From Pseudovirgaria hyperparasitica (Eukaryota; Ascomycota; Dothideomycetes; Acrospermales; Acrospermaceae), in assembly GCF_010093815.1 (NCBI RefSeq), contig NW_022985554.1, positions 900,999-964,998 of the forward strand: a stretch of DNA of 64,000 bases. Direction: 5' to 3'. Shown here one piece after another: positions 14,009 to 28,561 of this stretch. Position numbers and translations under genes: made by a program. The first letter of the stretch is position 1; the number at the start of each line of letters is the position of its first letter. The notes below the pieces were generated by a model. It was given only the letters and a program-made list of their open reading frames with translations. It did not search any database and was not told the origin of the DNA.

Positions 14009-14890
14009 GACTACTATAGCTTCGCGGAAGAGGTCGAGAGAATTATAATAAACTTAGAAGATACTAAGTAGTTTAAGGTAGCTAATAAGAAGTAGAAAAA
14101 GAATATAGTTACTATAATAAAAAGCACGGTAGCTATAAGGTTATATAAGTATTATACTATAGCTAAAAAGAATAAGAATAGAGATACTATTATAGGCCCC
14201 GTATATATAAGCGGAGACTAGAAGAAAGGATTTAGATTCCGCCGTAAGACGGAGGAGATACTAAAGGTAAAGTAGATTAACTAAGTAGAAAGGAATAGAC
14301 GCTAGAAAGAAGGACTCTACTTCCGTTATAGGGTATCGGGATACTAGATTAAAGGCTACCCGTATACTAATCCCTCCTTAACCTCTAAAAGAATTATAAA
14401 GATTAATTAAGTTAAAATTATATCTCTATTAGAGATTAAAGATAATCTTATAGATTCTAGTAATAAGTACTTAGGAAATATATAACTTTCTCTTAAAGTT
14501 AAGAGTAGAGAGTAGAGAACGTACTAGTAGATAGATAGGCCGAGTTCTAAAGTATAATAGATAGAAACCTTATATATACGGATATAGTTCTCTAAAAAGC
14601 TATTAGGACTTTTACGCTTATTAACGAAGGCTACTAGTACTACGCTATAATTTAAGAAGACCTAATAGAAGGTCTAGAACTCCCCTATATAAATTATAGA
14701 AAATATATAATTAAGGGAGTAACGGACACTATAAACGACTCCGAAATTCGTAGAGTCGTCGCGTTTCGTATAGAGATAGATAATTATAGATAAGATATCT
14801 ACGCTTATATAGTACCTAACTTAGCCTTCCCGCTTATTCTTAGAAATCCTTAGAAAGTATATAATAAGGTATAGACCGCGCCTAATAAGC

Positions 14891-14895
14891 GATAG
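14891..14895. repeat. Target-site duplication, left of element C
   Basis: The five bases gatag recur at 22,852-22,856, flanking the two C LTRs; five bases is the usual length for Ty3/Gypsy integrases. Confidence 0.88.
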
Positions 14896-15133
14896 TGTTA
14901 GGACGGGAACTATAATAGACCTATATAGACCATTCTAATCCATGCAGCCACGTAGTGGCTAGAGCTAGGTTAAGTCAGCTAAGTTAAGCGAGGTTACTAT
15001 ATAAGTAGACCGCATAAACCGATTTCTACTCGTTAGGAGTTAACCTCGTATAAGAGTAAGATTACTCTATAAATACATTTCTATATCTCTCTATAAACTA
15101 TTAGACTACTATCCTACGTCTTCACTCTTTATA
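14896..15133 (+). repeat. 5' LTR of element C (238 bp)
   Basis: Begins TGTTAGGACGGG and ends CTCTTTATA. About 93% identical by eye to 22,614-22,851, with only C/T and G/A differences. Confidence 0.9.
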
Positions 15134-18100
15134 TTTTAACTCCTCTCTATATAGCACGACGGTAGCTTATAGAGATAGCTCCTACTACGCGCTATAATAC
15201 CCGTGGTACTACCTTACACGAGAGACTCTCTCTAAATCTAAACGAAGAGAATAGTCTCCCTACGACCACCTCCACCGATAAGTATACTCTATAGACTATT
15301 ATACTAATAACTAGTATAGTATTCTATATAACCGTGGAAGATTACCTAGATAATAAGGAAGGAGTCTATTATACTCCATCGCGGTCTAGTTTATACTATA
15401 CTAGACCCATTCTTACTATAAGACCAGACCCTATTAACGTTAATAAATTAATTCGTTAGAACCGACTAATATTAACCACGCCTTACGACGACGTATATAC
15501 CAAGCTATACATAGAGAGGTAGCGTTAGACTTAGCTTAAGTAGTAACTTTGCGAACTCGACGAAGCGTAAGAACGAACCGCTAGACTCGAAGCCGTACTA
15601 CGCGCTTTAGTACTAGTAGTAACTAACCTATACTAATATAGACTAACTTAAGCCGAAATAGTCTAACTAAGTCTATTACTATCCCAGTTGCCTCGGCCTA
15701 AGAAACCACCTTACTTTAATAGTAAAACCAGGAGGAGCTTTTATAAATAGGCTTACTAGTATAGCCGATTCTTCCATCTATTCACGAACGATAGTAATAA
15801 GATTAGATTCGTATAGAACTACCTAGACCTAACGCCATCTAAACGTTAGATAGTATATCGAATTAAATACCCTAAGGATGTGTATAACTAGGACACGTTT
15901 ACTAAATTCCTTCTTTAATACTTCGGCAATAGAGCTAAGTAACGCGAATAGGCTTAGAGCCATATCTTTAAGACTTAATAGTAAGAGAGATAATCCCCGT
16001 TATAACTTCTCGAATACCTCTAACCTCTTTAGAGAGAAGCTAAGGAAGATCGTATAGTTTAATAATGTGACGACTTTAAAAGGTCTCTTAACCCGAGCGT
16101 AAAGGAACGCATTAACCTTATAACGTCTATCCCTACCGACCTTTAGGTACTCGCGAATCTTATAGAACGACATTAGCGTATAATAAATAACTAATATCGT
16201 ATAGGCGTATAACTATCCCTATTAATCTAATCTAATACGAAATCGTCTAAAGAGGACCGGTTTAGTAATAGATCGCGCGGAACACCTCGTAGACGCTACT
16301 ACTCTACGAACTCGAGAAGACGAGGCCCGTACCACGGATCTTTCTACTAGTCGATATATTAAGACGTGAGAAACGACTCGTATAAACGACCTAAAGTTAC
16401 CTACTATACCTATGGTAGAATAGGCTATATAGTACCCGAGTGCCGCTTAGGGAAACCACCGAATACTAATATAGATACTAAGTTAGTTATATACTATAAG
16501 TGCTAGTAGCTAGAATATATCGCGCCTAACTACCCGGTATATAATATAAAAAACTAACTATCTATAAGGAACCCTCGTAACTCGTAGATATAACTAAAAT
16601 AGAGGGATAACTAGCCAACTAGTATATCGAACTATAGGCTAGGCCTATCGAGATCCCTCGTAGATAATATTAGACTATAATACTCGATAGCGGTTTAGCT
16701 ACTAACGTTATATCGACTTAACGAGTACGAGAACTTAACGTCGATATTTAAGTACTAATAGGTACTATCTTCTATAGTATCGATGGTCCTATTAAATCGT
16801 AGAGTATCTATACTATTAAATACGGTATCTAGGACAGCGGGGGGAAGTGGAAACCCTACTACTTAACCTTTATCGTGGTAGATAGTCCCTTTAATATGAT
16901 CCTCGGTATACTATAGCTTAAAAAATATAACCCGAAACTAGACTTTATCTAGAAAACAGCTGGCTGGCGTATATACCTACTATAATGGAATCTAGTATAG
17001 CTAGTTAACGACGAATAATTCTAGAAGGACTACGAAAAGGTAATCTCCGCTATCTACGTCCTCTTACTTACTTAAAATAGAGAGCTTAGTATTAAAGTGG
17101 ACGAAAACCTACTATATTAGTATAAAATATACTAATATATCGCGTTAGTAATCGACTCGTCCGAATTACCTTAATACCAATCTACTAACCTTACTATTAA
17201 CCTCGAAGACGGTTAATAACCCCTACACGGACCTATCTACCCTCTATTAGAACCCGAGCTATAGGTCCTCCGAGAATATATCGAAAAGAACCTTATATAA
17301 GGATAGATTAGGCCTAGTATATCCCTAGCCGGAGCTCTAATCCTCTTTATAAAGAAGAAGGATAGGAGTCTCTATCTATGTATCGACTACCGTAGCCTAA
17401 ATAATATTACGCGAAAGAATCGTTATCTACTACCTCTTATCTCCGAGTCTATTAATAGACTAGAGCGCGTAAAGATCTTTACTAAGCTCGATCTATACGA
17501 CGTCTACTACCGCCTATATATTAAGAAGGGCGATAAGTAGAAAACGGCGTTTAGAACCCGTTATAGATACTTCGAGTATATAGTAGTCCCTTTTAGACTA
17601 ACTAACGCGCTAGGAACCTTCTAAGCGTATATTAATAACGCGCTAGTAGGCCTACTCGACATAACGTGCATTATATACCTCGATAACATCCTTATCTTCT
17701 CTAATAATAAAGAAGAATACATCTAGTACGTACACGTAGTTCTAGATAGGCTAGAAAAACATAAGCTATATATTAAGCTATCTAAATGCGAGTTCCACTA
17801 GGACCACGTTAACTTCCTTAGCTTCGTTATTACTAATTAAGGTATAACCATAGAAAGGGATAGAGTTACTACTATCGTGGACTAGCCTAAACTAAAATCG
17901 GTTTAAGATATACGTGTCTTTATTAGATTCGCTAATTACTACCGAAAATTTATTAAGTATTTCTCCTAGCTAGTAGCACCGCTTAACGCGCGTACTACTA
18001 CTATAGATTCGTCTATTACGGTCCGCGGTGGATAGAAATAGTATAATATTAAATCGTAGTCTATAGAATTATTAGAAGGCGAAAGGGCCTCCTTTAAGAA

Positions 18101-20708
18101 AATCAAAGAGGCATTTATAACTACCCTATTACTAGTGCACTTTAACCTAACTAAACCTATCCGCGTTAAAACTAACGCGTTAGGATTTATAATCTTAGGT
18201 ATTCTCTTCTAGCCTAGACCAACTAAGTCTAAAAAGGTCTAATAGTATCTAGTTGCGTTCTTCTTACGTAAAATGGTCGATGTTAAGACTAGATATACTA
18301 TCTATAACTAAGAGCTACTAGTAATAGTAGAGTCATTTAAATAGTAGCGATATTATCTTAAAGGTGCCATGTATAACATCGAGTTACTAACTAATTACTA
18401 TAACTTAAAGGGGTTTATAAGTACGACGGTTTTAAACCGTTAATAGATCTAATAGGCTAAGTAGCTTACGAACTTTCACTTTATAATCTACTATCGACCT
18501 AGAAGTATAAACCTAGCTAATAGAATATTAAGAAGACCTAACTATAAAGAAGGCGCCTAGGATTATAGTAGCCATAGGGTTCTAGAGTAGCTATAGGCCT
18601 AACTCTTAAGGACGAGGTTAGATTTTAAGTTATTAGGTAATTAGCGAGATACTAACGTTAATACTAGTAATCGAATCTCTAAGACCGAAGCCGGTAACTA
18701 AAGACGCGGTACTAAAGTCCCTAGTAGGCCGTTTATTAGCGCTGTCGGGAAGGGCGATAATACCCGGTATAAATATCTAATTAACCTCGCCTAGTTAATC
18801 GTGGATCTATAGAAGATAGACCTAATAGTTTTAAAGTTACATAAAATATAGTAAGATAGGTTATTACGGACTAAAGTAGACTATAAGTAGACCTTCGTGG
18901 ACGGCTTACTTTACTATAATAGAAAGTACTATATACCGACGGGTAACGCGCGATTTAATATAGTTAGCCGATACTATAACGCTAACCTAGTAGGACACTT
19001 TAGGTATGTACGTACCCTAAGCTTAATTCGTTAGTACTATTTTTAGAAAGATATACCTAAGTACATCAAAGAATAGATAGCTACTTATCCGATTTATTAA
19101 AGAACGAAGGCCCCTAGGCATAAGCCATATAGGAATTTATAGCCTCTTTTAGCCCCCCTCTTTATATAGGAAGATGTTACTATAGACTTTATAGTTAACT
19201 TACCTCTAAGCGAGATACTTAGAATAAGTTATAATTCTATTCTTATTATCGTGGATAGACTTATAAAGATATCTAGGTATATCCTAGTATAGAAGATGAT
19301 TATATCTAAAGAACTAGCGTAGGTGTTCTAGAACGAGATTATTAAGGTCTATAGTATACTAAAAAGGATCGTTATAGACCGAGGAAGTACCTTCACGTCT
19401 AAATTCTAGACGTTATTCTATGAAATAGTAAGTATAAATAGAAATATATCTATAGCATTTTATCCTTAGACGGATAGCTAGACAGAGCGATAGAACTAGA
19501 CGCTTAAGGCCTACCTACGCGTATTCTATAATTTCGAGTAGAATAACTAGGCCTCCCTACTAAGTATAGTAGAGTTCATATATAATAATAGTCGTTATAG
19601 TATAATAGGTATTATACCTTTCTAGACGAACCTCGGACGTAGTCTAAGGATAGGTTTTAAGTCTTAGACGGTCTAATTTAATCGAATAATAGACGTGAAC
19701 GTCCACGGTTAGGAATTAGCGATTAAAATCTTCGAAACCGTACGTAACTATCGCGCTATAATCTAATAAGTAAACGACTTGTATACGAAGTACTATAATA
19801 GGTTAGCTAAGGATTAGACGTATAAGGAGGGCGATAAGGTCCTTCTTAATATCCGTAATATATGAATATCGCGAGTAAATAAGAAGCTTAATTATAAAAT
19901 GGCTAGTTCCTTCTAAATCAAACGTTATATCGGTATAAGAGTCTACGAGCTCGACTTAGGAAGCGATATAAGAATCTATAATATATTCTACGTCTTACTA
20001 CTCGAAAGATTTCGACCTAACGTATATGGCCGCATGAACGTATAGTTATACTCTATTATACCCTAAGATAGACTAGACGTATTCGAAGTAGACTATATTA
20101 TCGAATATAGAATTAATAAAGATAGTATTTAGAAATATAGAATCTATTAGAAGGACTATACTAAGGACGAGGACACCTAGGAACTAGTAGTATATATCTT
20201 AAGTTCTATAATAGCTGCGTATAAGCAAAAGATATAGAATAGCGTATTATTAATATAAGTATAGCGACGTCGCGGTCGTCGTAAAAAGAAGAAGGATACC
20301 GTAGAGAACGAAGTGCTAAACTAGGAAATCTAGACGCGCACTAGGAAAACTCTATATAGTAGCCCTATAATTTAAGCGTTGCACGGTTACCAGACGCGAA
20401 GAAAGCGTAAATAACCATTTTAGAAACGCGACGCGACACACTATAATAGAATAACATAGAAGAGTCTAGAATAGACTAACATGGACCATTACACACGAGA
20501 AAAACATAGGACCAAGAACCTAAAAAAAGGAAAATTAGAATGTAGAAACCGATAGTTATAAGCTAAGCGAGCGCATATATAATATCGTTAAGTTAAGAAT
20601 TAAATTACTAGAAACTAGCCGACGGGTATCTAAACGGTCTAAAAAGGACTAAAATGGATAAAAGCTAGGTAAATAGAGCCGGCGCGTACCACCTATAGTA
20701 GATCTAGA

Positions 20709-20826
20709 ATATATAGAGCCAGGCATAGAGCTAATATATAGAGCTAGGCACAGAGCCAACACATAGAGCTAGACCATAGAGCCAATATATAGAGCTAAAC
20801 CTATAGAGCTAGAACTATAGAGCTAC
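20709..20826 (+). repeat. Minisatellite in the 3' arm of element C
   Basis: About nine tandem units built on the core atagagcc/atagagct, with spacing alternating between about 14 and 11 bases, giving a roughly 25-bp higher-order unit. The array lies downstream of the integrase region in the non-pol 3' arm. RIP has turned some units from catagagcc to tatagagct. Confidence 0.8.
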
Positions 20827-22613
20827 TCCTCCATCTTATTATCCGTTCTAACCTCTAGTATAGTTCTCTCTAACCGTACGACATAGCGGCGGAGGACGAC
20901 GACCTTAGCCTCTAGAGTAATAACCCGATCCGTTAGAGCCTAGAGGGAAGAGTCTTAAGCGCTAGAGCGTAGCGACTAGGTCTAAAGTTAGCTAATATAA
21001 TCTAGAATAATCTAGAAGGGAATATATACCCTCTTACGAGGCGACTTAGAGGGAGAAATAATAGATCTCTTATAAGATCCGTTAGTAGCGTAAGACGGAT
21101 AGGGGGGGATAGAGCGAATCCTCTCTACGGCCTCTATAGCTAGAATAGACTCCCTAGAATAGGTAGCCTAGGCGCTAGAGATCTTGCGGCGGCTAGAAAA
21201 ATTAATAGGTATTAAAAATAATTAACGTGCTTATAACTTATACTTTAATAACCTCTAGGAAGAGCTTATAGCGCTCCCTAAACTCCCTCTATATAGTAGA
21301 TAGGCGGCTATAAGGACCCCCGAGGGTCTCATAGACGCGAAGGTTATTATATATATCTTATATACGCATAGGAATCTAAGAATATATTAGCGTGGACTAC
21401 TTTAGATTATACTAGATTAAGATAGCCCATTAGACTTACCTATAGATAAGTCTTACTAGTCATGGTATAGCGGCGGTAGCGGGTAGATAGAGTAAAGATA
21501 GGGCGTATAGGCCCGTCGTGGTTAGTAGAGTAGTAGCTAATACTAGAGTTAGAGTGAAAGAGATATTTAGAGCCGGCCGCATGGCCCTTAATATACTCAT
21601 AGTATATTAAACCGTAGTTCGCCGTTTTCCTATGGCGTAAACCGTAACTACGTTTAGTATCCTTAGTGACCTAGGCCTTATTATTAGTAGGCTAGGGTTT
21701 AGAGTAAATATTAAGGTCCTAAAAGAACCTAGAGTAACTAAATCGGTCTATATTAGACCGGAAGAAAGAGCGGCAAGGCGGCGGCGTGGGTAAGCGCGAG
21801 GGCTTGCGATTATTATCTATAACGAGATCTTCTTTATCCTCTAGAGAAGGTAGAGTAGACGGCGTACGCTTTAGAGCGAGAGGAGAACCTATAACTACTT
21901 TATCTATAAGTTTAGTACTAGGATTACCTAGATTAGAGCGACTAGTAGCTACATTAGTAGTAGAGGCAGTGTAGTAGTAGCCCTAGCTACTCTCTTCTCC
22001 GACTTAGAGCGCGCCTTCGTACTACTATAATAGGTAGACTTCTTAGCCGGCGTAGCCGGGGAGGAGGCGATACCTTTAGAGCGAGTCTTATGAGAGGAGG
22101 AGGTAGACTTAGAGATAGGACTAGTATTAGATATCTATATATATACGTTAGCTAGAGATCTAAGAAAGGAATATTTATCTACCCTTAACGGCGATTAACG
22201 AAGCTAAATTAGTAACCGTAATAACGCGAATGGGTTATATAGGACCGGTTCTAACAAGAATGGACCACTATAGACCCTTCTAAACCTAAACTAGGGAAGA
22301 TAGTATATGAATTAACGACTTACCTTAAGAGCGAGGTGGATATACTAGAGAATAAAATTAAAGGCAAGCGAAGCTAAATATATACTCGACTAAAGTAGTA
22401 ATTACGTATCCTAGGTAGTAGCCATAAAGTAAGGGATAAGCGCGTACATGAACTAGTAAAAGTAAACTAGAATCTCGAGTTCACCTATATTAAGGATAGT
22501 TATAACGTTATAGGAACTTAGTTATAGATATATAGGTACACGATAGATTATAGAGACTTAGGATTATATATACTTAAGTACTTTAGGGCGAAGCATAAAA
22601 AGAAGAAGGATAT

Positions 22614-22851
22614 TATTAGGACGGGAACTATAATAGATCTATATGGACTATTCTAATCCATGTAGCCACGTAGTGGCCAGAGCTGGGTTAAGTTAGCTAA
22701 GTTAAGCGAGGTTACTATATAAGTAGACCGCATAAACCGATTCCTACTCGTTAGGAGTCAACCTCGTATGAGAGTAAGATTACTCTATAAATACATTCCT
22801 ATGTCTCTCTATAAACTGTTAGACTACTATCCCACGTCTTTACTCTTTATA
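22614..22851 (+). repeat. 3' LTR of element C (238 bp)
   Basis: Partner of 14,896-15,133. Begins TATTAGGACGGG (TG to TA) and ends CTCTTTATA next to the gatag duplication at 22,852-22,856. Confidence 0.9.
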
Positions 22852-25800
22852 GATAGTACTACTATAGCTAAGTAAAGCGATAGATAAACGAAGGTCTTAA
22901 CTACTATAAGCTAGGGACCGCTAAAGAATAGGCGGACCCTATAAAAGAATATAAGAACTCTAAAGGGGCCCTTATAGTAAACACGGTATCCGCGGAGAAT
23001 ATCTATAAGACGCTAGAGAAGAAGAAAGAGCTTTTACTAGAATAGATACGGAAGATACTACCCCTATAACTCTAGAATATAGCTCTACTATTTTCTAAAA
23101 GGGAAGCGGATAAACTCGCGCCGTACTAGCTAGGTATTAATTATAAAATTAAGATATATAAGAAAGCGGACGGGATACTAATAGACTTACTATAGAGGCG
23201 GCTATTTAGTATAGTAAAGGACGAGCTCCTTATACTAGTAAAACTTCTAAGAGACCTTCTAGTAAAAGGGCTAATTTAGTATACTATATTAGAAGCTATA
23301 GTCTCTATATTATTTATAAGAAAGCCTAGTAGAGAACTCCGGTTCTATTATAACTACTATACCTTAAATACTATTACTAAGCCCGACTAGTACCCCTTAC
23401 TACTAATACTAGAGACCCTCCGAAATCTAACGGATACTAAATAGTTAACTAAGGTAGACGTTATCGCCGCCTTCTACTAGATCTATATAGCCTCTAGTTA
23501 TAAATATAAAATAGTATTTAGAACTTAGCTAGGGTTATTCGAATAGATAGTATACCTATTTAGGTTATTAGAGGCTCTAGTAACCTTCTAACGGTATATT
23601 AACTTCTTACTATAAGAATAGCTAGATAACTTTACTTTAGTCTATATAGATAATATAATTATCTACTTAAATAGGTTAAAGGAAGACTATTTTAGTAAAG
23701 TATATATTATTCTTTAGAAGCTCTAGGACGGAGGCCTCTACCTAGACCCTAGGAAAAGTAAGTTTACTTATAAAAAGATTAAGTACCTTAGGTTTATTAT
23801 ATATACTAATAGAAAAGGCGTAGGCCCTAATCTAGAGAAGCTAGAAGTAGTAAAGAACTAGTAGAAGCTAAATACCTAGAAGGAAGTACGACGGTTCCTT
23901 AGGTTCTATAACTACTACTAGATATTTATTATAAACTATTCTAAGCTAGCCGGGCCTCTTACGGTACTTACTAGTAAGAATACTCTATTCTCCTAGAGAA
24001 AGAATAAAGAAGAGTTATTCTAGGCCCTAAAGGAGAAGTTCTTAGAGGCCCTAGTTATAGTATACTAGGACCCTTATTAGAAGATATTCCTTAAGACGGA
24101 CTATAGCGGGCTCACGCTTAGAGAAGTACTACTTTAGGAAAATAAAAGAACTCTTAGACCCGTTAGATTTTTCTTACGGAAGCTAAATAAAGTAGAGATT
24201 AACTATAATATCTATAATAAGGAGATACTCGCTATAATCTTCTACTTAAAGTTCTAGAACCCCAAGTTAAAAGTATATAGTCCCTTTACTATATAGATAG
24301 ATTATAAGAATCTTAAATACTTTATAACGAAGTATTATCTATTAGAATACTAAATATAGTAGTATAAAACCTTATCTAGGTACTAGTTCTTCTTAGTTTA
24401 CTAACTAGAATCTAAAATAGTTATCTCTAACGCTCTATTAAGACGGGAATAAGATATACTTAGAGTAGACGATAAAGAGTCTAGGTTCCGTAGATTTCTA
24501 GACCCTAAGAATATAAAAGATTAGCCGGTCCCTAAGGTAAGACTATCGGCGGCCTATACTACTAACTTACTATTTAAGAATATATTACTAGGGACTAAGC
24601 CTACCTACGAAGAGCCGGCTTCCCCGGGACCTTTCTAGAACTACTCTCTAAATAATCTATAGACTATAATAGTAGAAAAGGACTTAATATACTAAACTAT
24701 ACTCCGTATAGTAATAGAAGGAGTATAGTTATTTCTAAGCGAGGTAAAGCTAAAAGTCTAAGTAGTAGATTATAGTATTAGCTTAGAGGGCTACCTTAAC
24801 TACTATAGAAAATTATAGATACTAGGCGTAAAGGTAACTATAGAAGCCAAGTATAAAGTACTAGAGCCTAGCGATTTAGAAGGGGACGTCCTTTGGACTA
24901 AGCTTATCTAGTCTATATATAACTCGCCGCTCTACGGCTACCTAGACTAAGATTCTACTACTTCTATACTAGCACGAAGCTTCTACTAGCTACTATAGGT
25001 AAGATATATAAGATAGTTTCTATGAAATTATAACTACTATAGGCGGAATAAGGTATAGCGGGAATAAAAACACGGACTTCTAAAGTCTCTCCTAGTCTCT
25101 AATCATTTCTTCTAGAAGATCTTAATAGACTTTCTTACTAATCTACCCGGCTTAGAAGGGAACTACTATTTATAGATTATTAAAGACCGCCTAAGTAAGA
25201 CTATAGTATTATAAGCGATATCTACTATAAAGGTAGAGAAATACGCTAAGGCGTTTATAGATTACTAGGTAAGGTACTACGGCATGCCCTTAGCAATAAT
25301 AAGCGATTAAGGAATAAACTAGACTAGCTATTTCTAGAAGACCTTTTATAGTCTTACTAGAGTAACCTAAAGACTAAGCTCTATATACTATCCTTAAATA
25401 GATAGAGGCCTAGAGAGAATAAACTAGAAGGTATAGAGCTATCTATAAAACTTTATTAATTAGGAATAGTCTAATTAGAAAACCTAGCTTCTAACTATAT
25501 AACTAGTACTAAACGCGCGCTACTAAGTAGAGCTAGAAATAAGCCTATTCTTCGCTATCTATAGATATAATCTATTATCCCCCGTGCCTCTACGGATAGA
25601 AGCTAACTCTAGTTTCTCGCTCTCTACTAAATAAAGAGTAGAAACCTTTATAAAAAAGATAAAGAATATTACTAAGCTATATTAAGTAAATATAGTAGAG
25701 GCCGCCTAAAAGTAAGAGAAGTCCACGAATAGAAAGTAAACTCTAGTACTAGTATACTATATAGAAGATAAAGTATAGCTCGATTTAAGAAACTATATAA

Positions 25801-28045
25801 TAAGTTAACTAAAGAAGAACCTAGACTTAAAGCACGCGAAATATACTATAGATAAAGTTCTATTACTAGTATCCGTTAGACTAAGGGGGCTTCCTAGTAA
25901 TATCTACCCGGTATTCTATATAGATCTACTTAGACTAGCTAGCAAAGACCCTCTACCTAGATAGAAGACTAATAATAAATAACCGGACCCTATACTTATT
26001 AAGATATATAAAGAGTAGTAAGTTAAAGAGATATTATATACTAGGAATAAAGGGCGAGGATAGAGAAGAGAAGTCCTAGTAAAATAGGCTAGATACCACG
26101 ACCTAATATAGAAACCCTTAGTAAATCTAATAGATACCGCCGTATTAGATAAGTTCGAATAGAAGTTCGGACCTGCTAAGATAAATAACGGCCTACTAGA
26201 GTAGTAGACTATAAAGAAAAAGAAGATATCCGCCTAGTAACCTATAGAATACACGGATAAAGAAGAGGAAGACTATATAGTCTTAAGAGAGAATAGAAAA
26301 GAAATTCATTCTATAGAAAAAAAAAAAGAAAAAAAAGAGAGAGAACTAAACGCTAAAGGAAAAGGCCTAGAGGCCGGCATATTCTAATAGGTCTATAGGT
26401 TAGCCTAATAGGGCCCTAATACTAATACTAGAGGAATACTACCCGTACTATAATAGGAGGTTAGTAAGAGAATTTAACTAGAGTCTAGGATTAAACTTAC
26501 GTTTAACCCTACTAGGCTATTATATTAGTTATCTAAGTAGTTACCTAGAAGGCGATAGTACTAAAAGCGTGGTTAGTAATTATTCGTCTAGGGAGTCCGA
26601 ATAGTCTTATACGGGAAGTAGACTAGCTACTTATAAAGGCTATAAAGCCTTTATAGCTTTTAGGACCTAGGCGAGGTCCTTATAGGCGTCTAGTCTAAAC
26701 TAACTATTAGCCGGGCGTTAAAACACGGAACTAGAAGAGAAAAGAACTTATACCCCGGTATTAGTCGACTAAGTCTATACTATATAAGTAATATAAGTAA
26801 TCTCCGGCCTAAAATACTAAGTTAGTAGTTATTATAATAAGAGTTCCTGAGTTAGCTTATAGGTTCTAGTAATTTACCCTTCTTAGGGTATAACGAGTAT
26901 AGAAGCGACTTTAGTTTAACTAAGTAAATTAGTAGAGCCTAACGTGAATAACACGGAGTCTAATACTTACTACTTAGTTAGCGTAGTCTTTACTAGCTAG
27001 GGCATAGCCCTAGTAGTAGATAATATTATTTATCTATAGAACCCGAGCATTAGTAACTAGACTCTAACTAGACGAGAAGAGAGAATCTAATCTTACGATA
27101 GAGAAGGACGAGGTTATTAAGGTCTAGAAAAATAGAAGGGAAACTATACCTTTATACTTAGGACCCTTAAAATTATAAATAGACCTTCGTGAATAGAATA
27201 TCGTAAATAGAATATCTATAATATATAAATATCTATTTACGTACGACTCTAAAAATATATAAATAACCCTTATTCACGTACTCTTAATGGACGAGTAAAT
27301 GGTCCCGGCGTATACGATAATAGGCACCCTATTAACTAAGAAGTACCTGGTAAGGGATAGATTAATATAAAAATAGTTCTTAATCGAAGAACTAAACCCT
27401 TTCTTCTATATACTTAATAATAGGTCTAAGGCCTAAGAAGATATAGGGCTAAGGCCTAAGGAGATATAGAGCTAAATTAAAGTAGACGCACGGATGGTAA
27501 GTCTAGTAGAATTTTACTAGACTTACTACGTGAATATATATATTAAGTCTAAGTAGCCTAGCTTATAGGGAGTACTATACGCGGCGGTAATAGAGGCTAC
27601 TACCATCCTATAATAACGATTATTACTACTAGAGTAATAATAGACACTACTATATTAGGAAGCTATTCTTAGATAGACGGCTATCTACCTAGTACTAGGG
27701 GGATATAGATATAAAAGGAGCTACTAATATAGAAATTAAACTATCTTCTATAAATAATCTATAATAGATTTAATAGATAGATTCTTTTAATAGAAGATAT
27801 ATACGCCACGATCTAATAGCGGGCGTTAAGTCTAGTCGCTAAGGCCTATATTAGGGGGCGTCGTATATAATAATAAGTATTACCACGAGCTAATAGTAAT
27901 TACTACTATAATAACTAGGTATAGAAGAGCGGCTTTATTAAGGGTTTTCTAGGAAGCCGGTAGAAATTAGCCGGATAATACTTACTTATAAGTGGTCCGT
28001 AGCTAGGGTAAGATATAGTAATAAATAAGCGGAGGGAGGGAATAA

Positions 28046-28260
28046 TATTAAGGGTAGACCCTAGGTATACTTAACGCTAGTATACTACGCCTATACTACT
28101 ACTCTCTCCTCGCCTAATAGAGCTAAGCGAGCCCCTTTTTAATAGCGTACTCCGTCCCTTATCTTAAGGAAGCTAAGTAGACTCTAGCTTCCTCCCTTAT
28201 CGAACTTACTATATTCTATAAATACTCTTACGTCTATATATACATCGTATTCCCGTAATA
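28046..28260 (+). repeat. Probable 3' LTR of element B
   Basis: It begins TATTAAGGGTAGACC directly after the purine-rich run at 28,028-28,042 (GCGGAGGGAGGG). The first 150 bp recur inverted at 39,837-39,985, which fixes the left edge. The right edge is not defined by any second full copy; a CGTAATA-like end near 28,260 is one possibility and the LTR could run on toward 28,561. Confidence 0.5.
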
Positions 28261-28561
28261 CTATCTATATATAAAGACTTATTCTAAGAATCTATCTAGA
28301 GATTAGCTATTTTAGACTATAAAGATCTTAAATCTAGAGGGCGTATAACGCCGCTATTATAATTTTTAGTACTATAGAGGCTAGTATATTATAAAAGGTT
28401 CTAATTATATCTAGAGTATAGATAGATACTATAAGCTTAGCTTATATAGTATTAAGATCTATACCTATATAGATATATATTTAAGATATATTATCTAGGC
28501 CTATATTAGTATCTTATCTACTATAGTAGTTAGTTATCTCTTTTAGTTTCTAGAAACTTTA
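28261..28561. other. RIP-mutated sequence, unassigned
   Basis: About 300 bp between the B 3' LTR and the left LTR of A2. It may be the rest of a longer B LTR, pre-insertion target DNA or a relic of another element. No coding signature or second copy was recognised. Confidence 0.4.

Larger units (their letters stand above)
14896..22851 (+). mobile_element. Element C: complete Ty3/Gypsy retrotransposon, fossil
   Basis: A plus-strand element of 7,956 bp with both 238-bp LTRs and a 5-bp target-site duplication, inserted in element B. Order: 5' LTR, gag (about 15,200-16,540, with knuckle-like regions near 16,400-16,530), protease about 16,660-16,800, RT (about 17,250-17,760, box near 17,665-17,690), RNase H about 18,000-18,500, integrase about 18,950-19,700 and its C-terminal region to about 20,300, then a long 3' arm of about 2.3 kb with a minisatellite. 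The LTR pair differs at about 16 positions, all transitions, so the divergence is dominated by RIP and gives no clean age; by nesting it is younger than B. Structurally whole but broken in dozens of places. Confidence 0.9.
8391..28260 (+). mobile_element. Element B: Ty3/Gypsy chromovirus, host of the nested insertions, fossil
   Basis: A plus-strand LTR retrotransposon in three pieces: 8,391-8,706 (gag side), 13,993-14,895 (a gag zinc-knuckle region near 14,310-14,370, then the protease side) and 22,857 onward (RT box near 23,640-23,660, RNase H about 24,000-24,350, integrase about 24,780-25,600, chromodomain about 25,980-26,150). A polypurine stretch at 28,028-28,042 is followed by a probable 3' LTR start at 28,046; the LTR end near 28,260 is a guess. 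The gaps are filled by LINE copy 1 and element C, both with exact target-site duplications, so B is older than both. The 5' LTR is not in the window. Broken in dozens of places. Confidence 0.8.
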
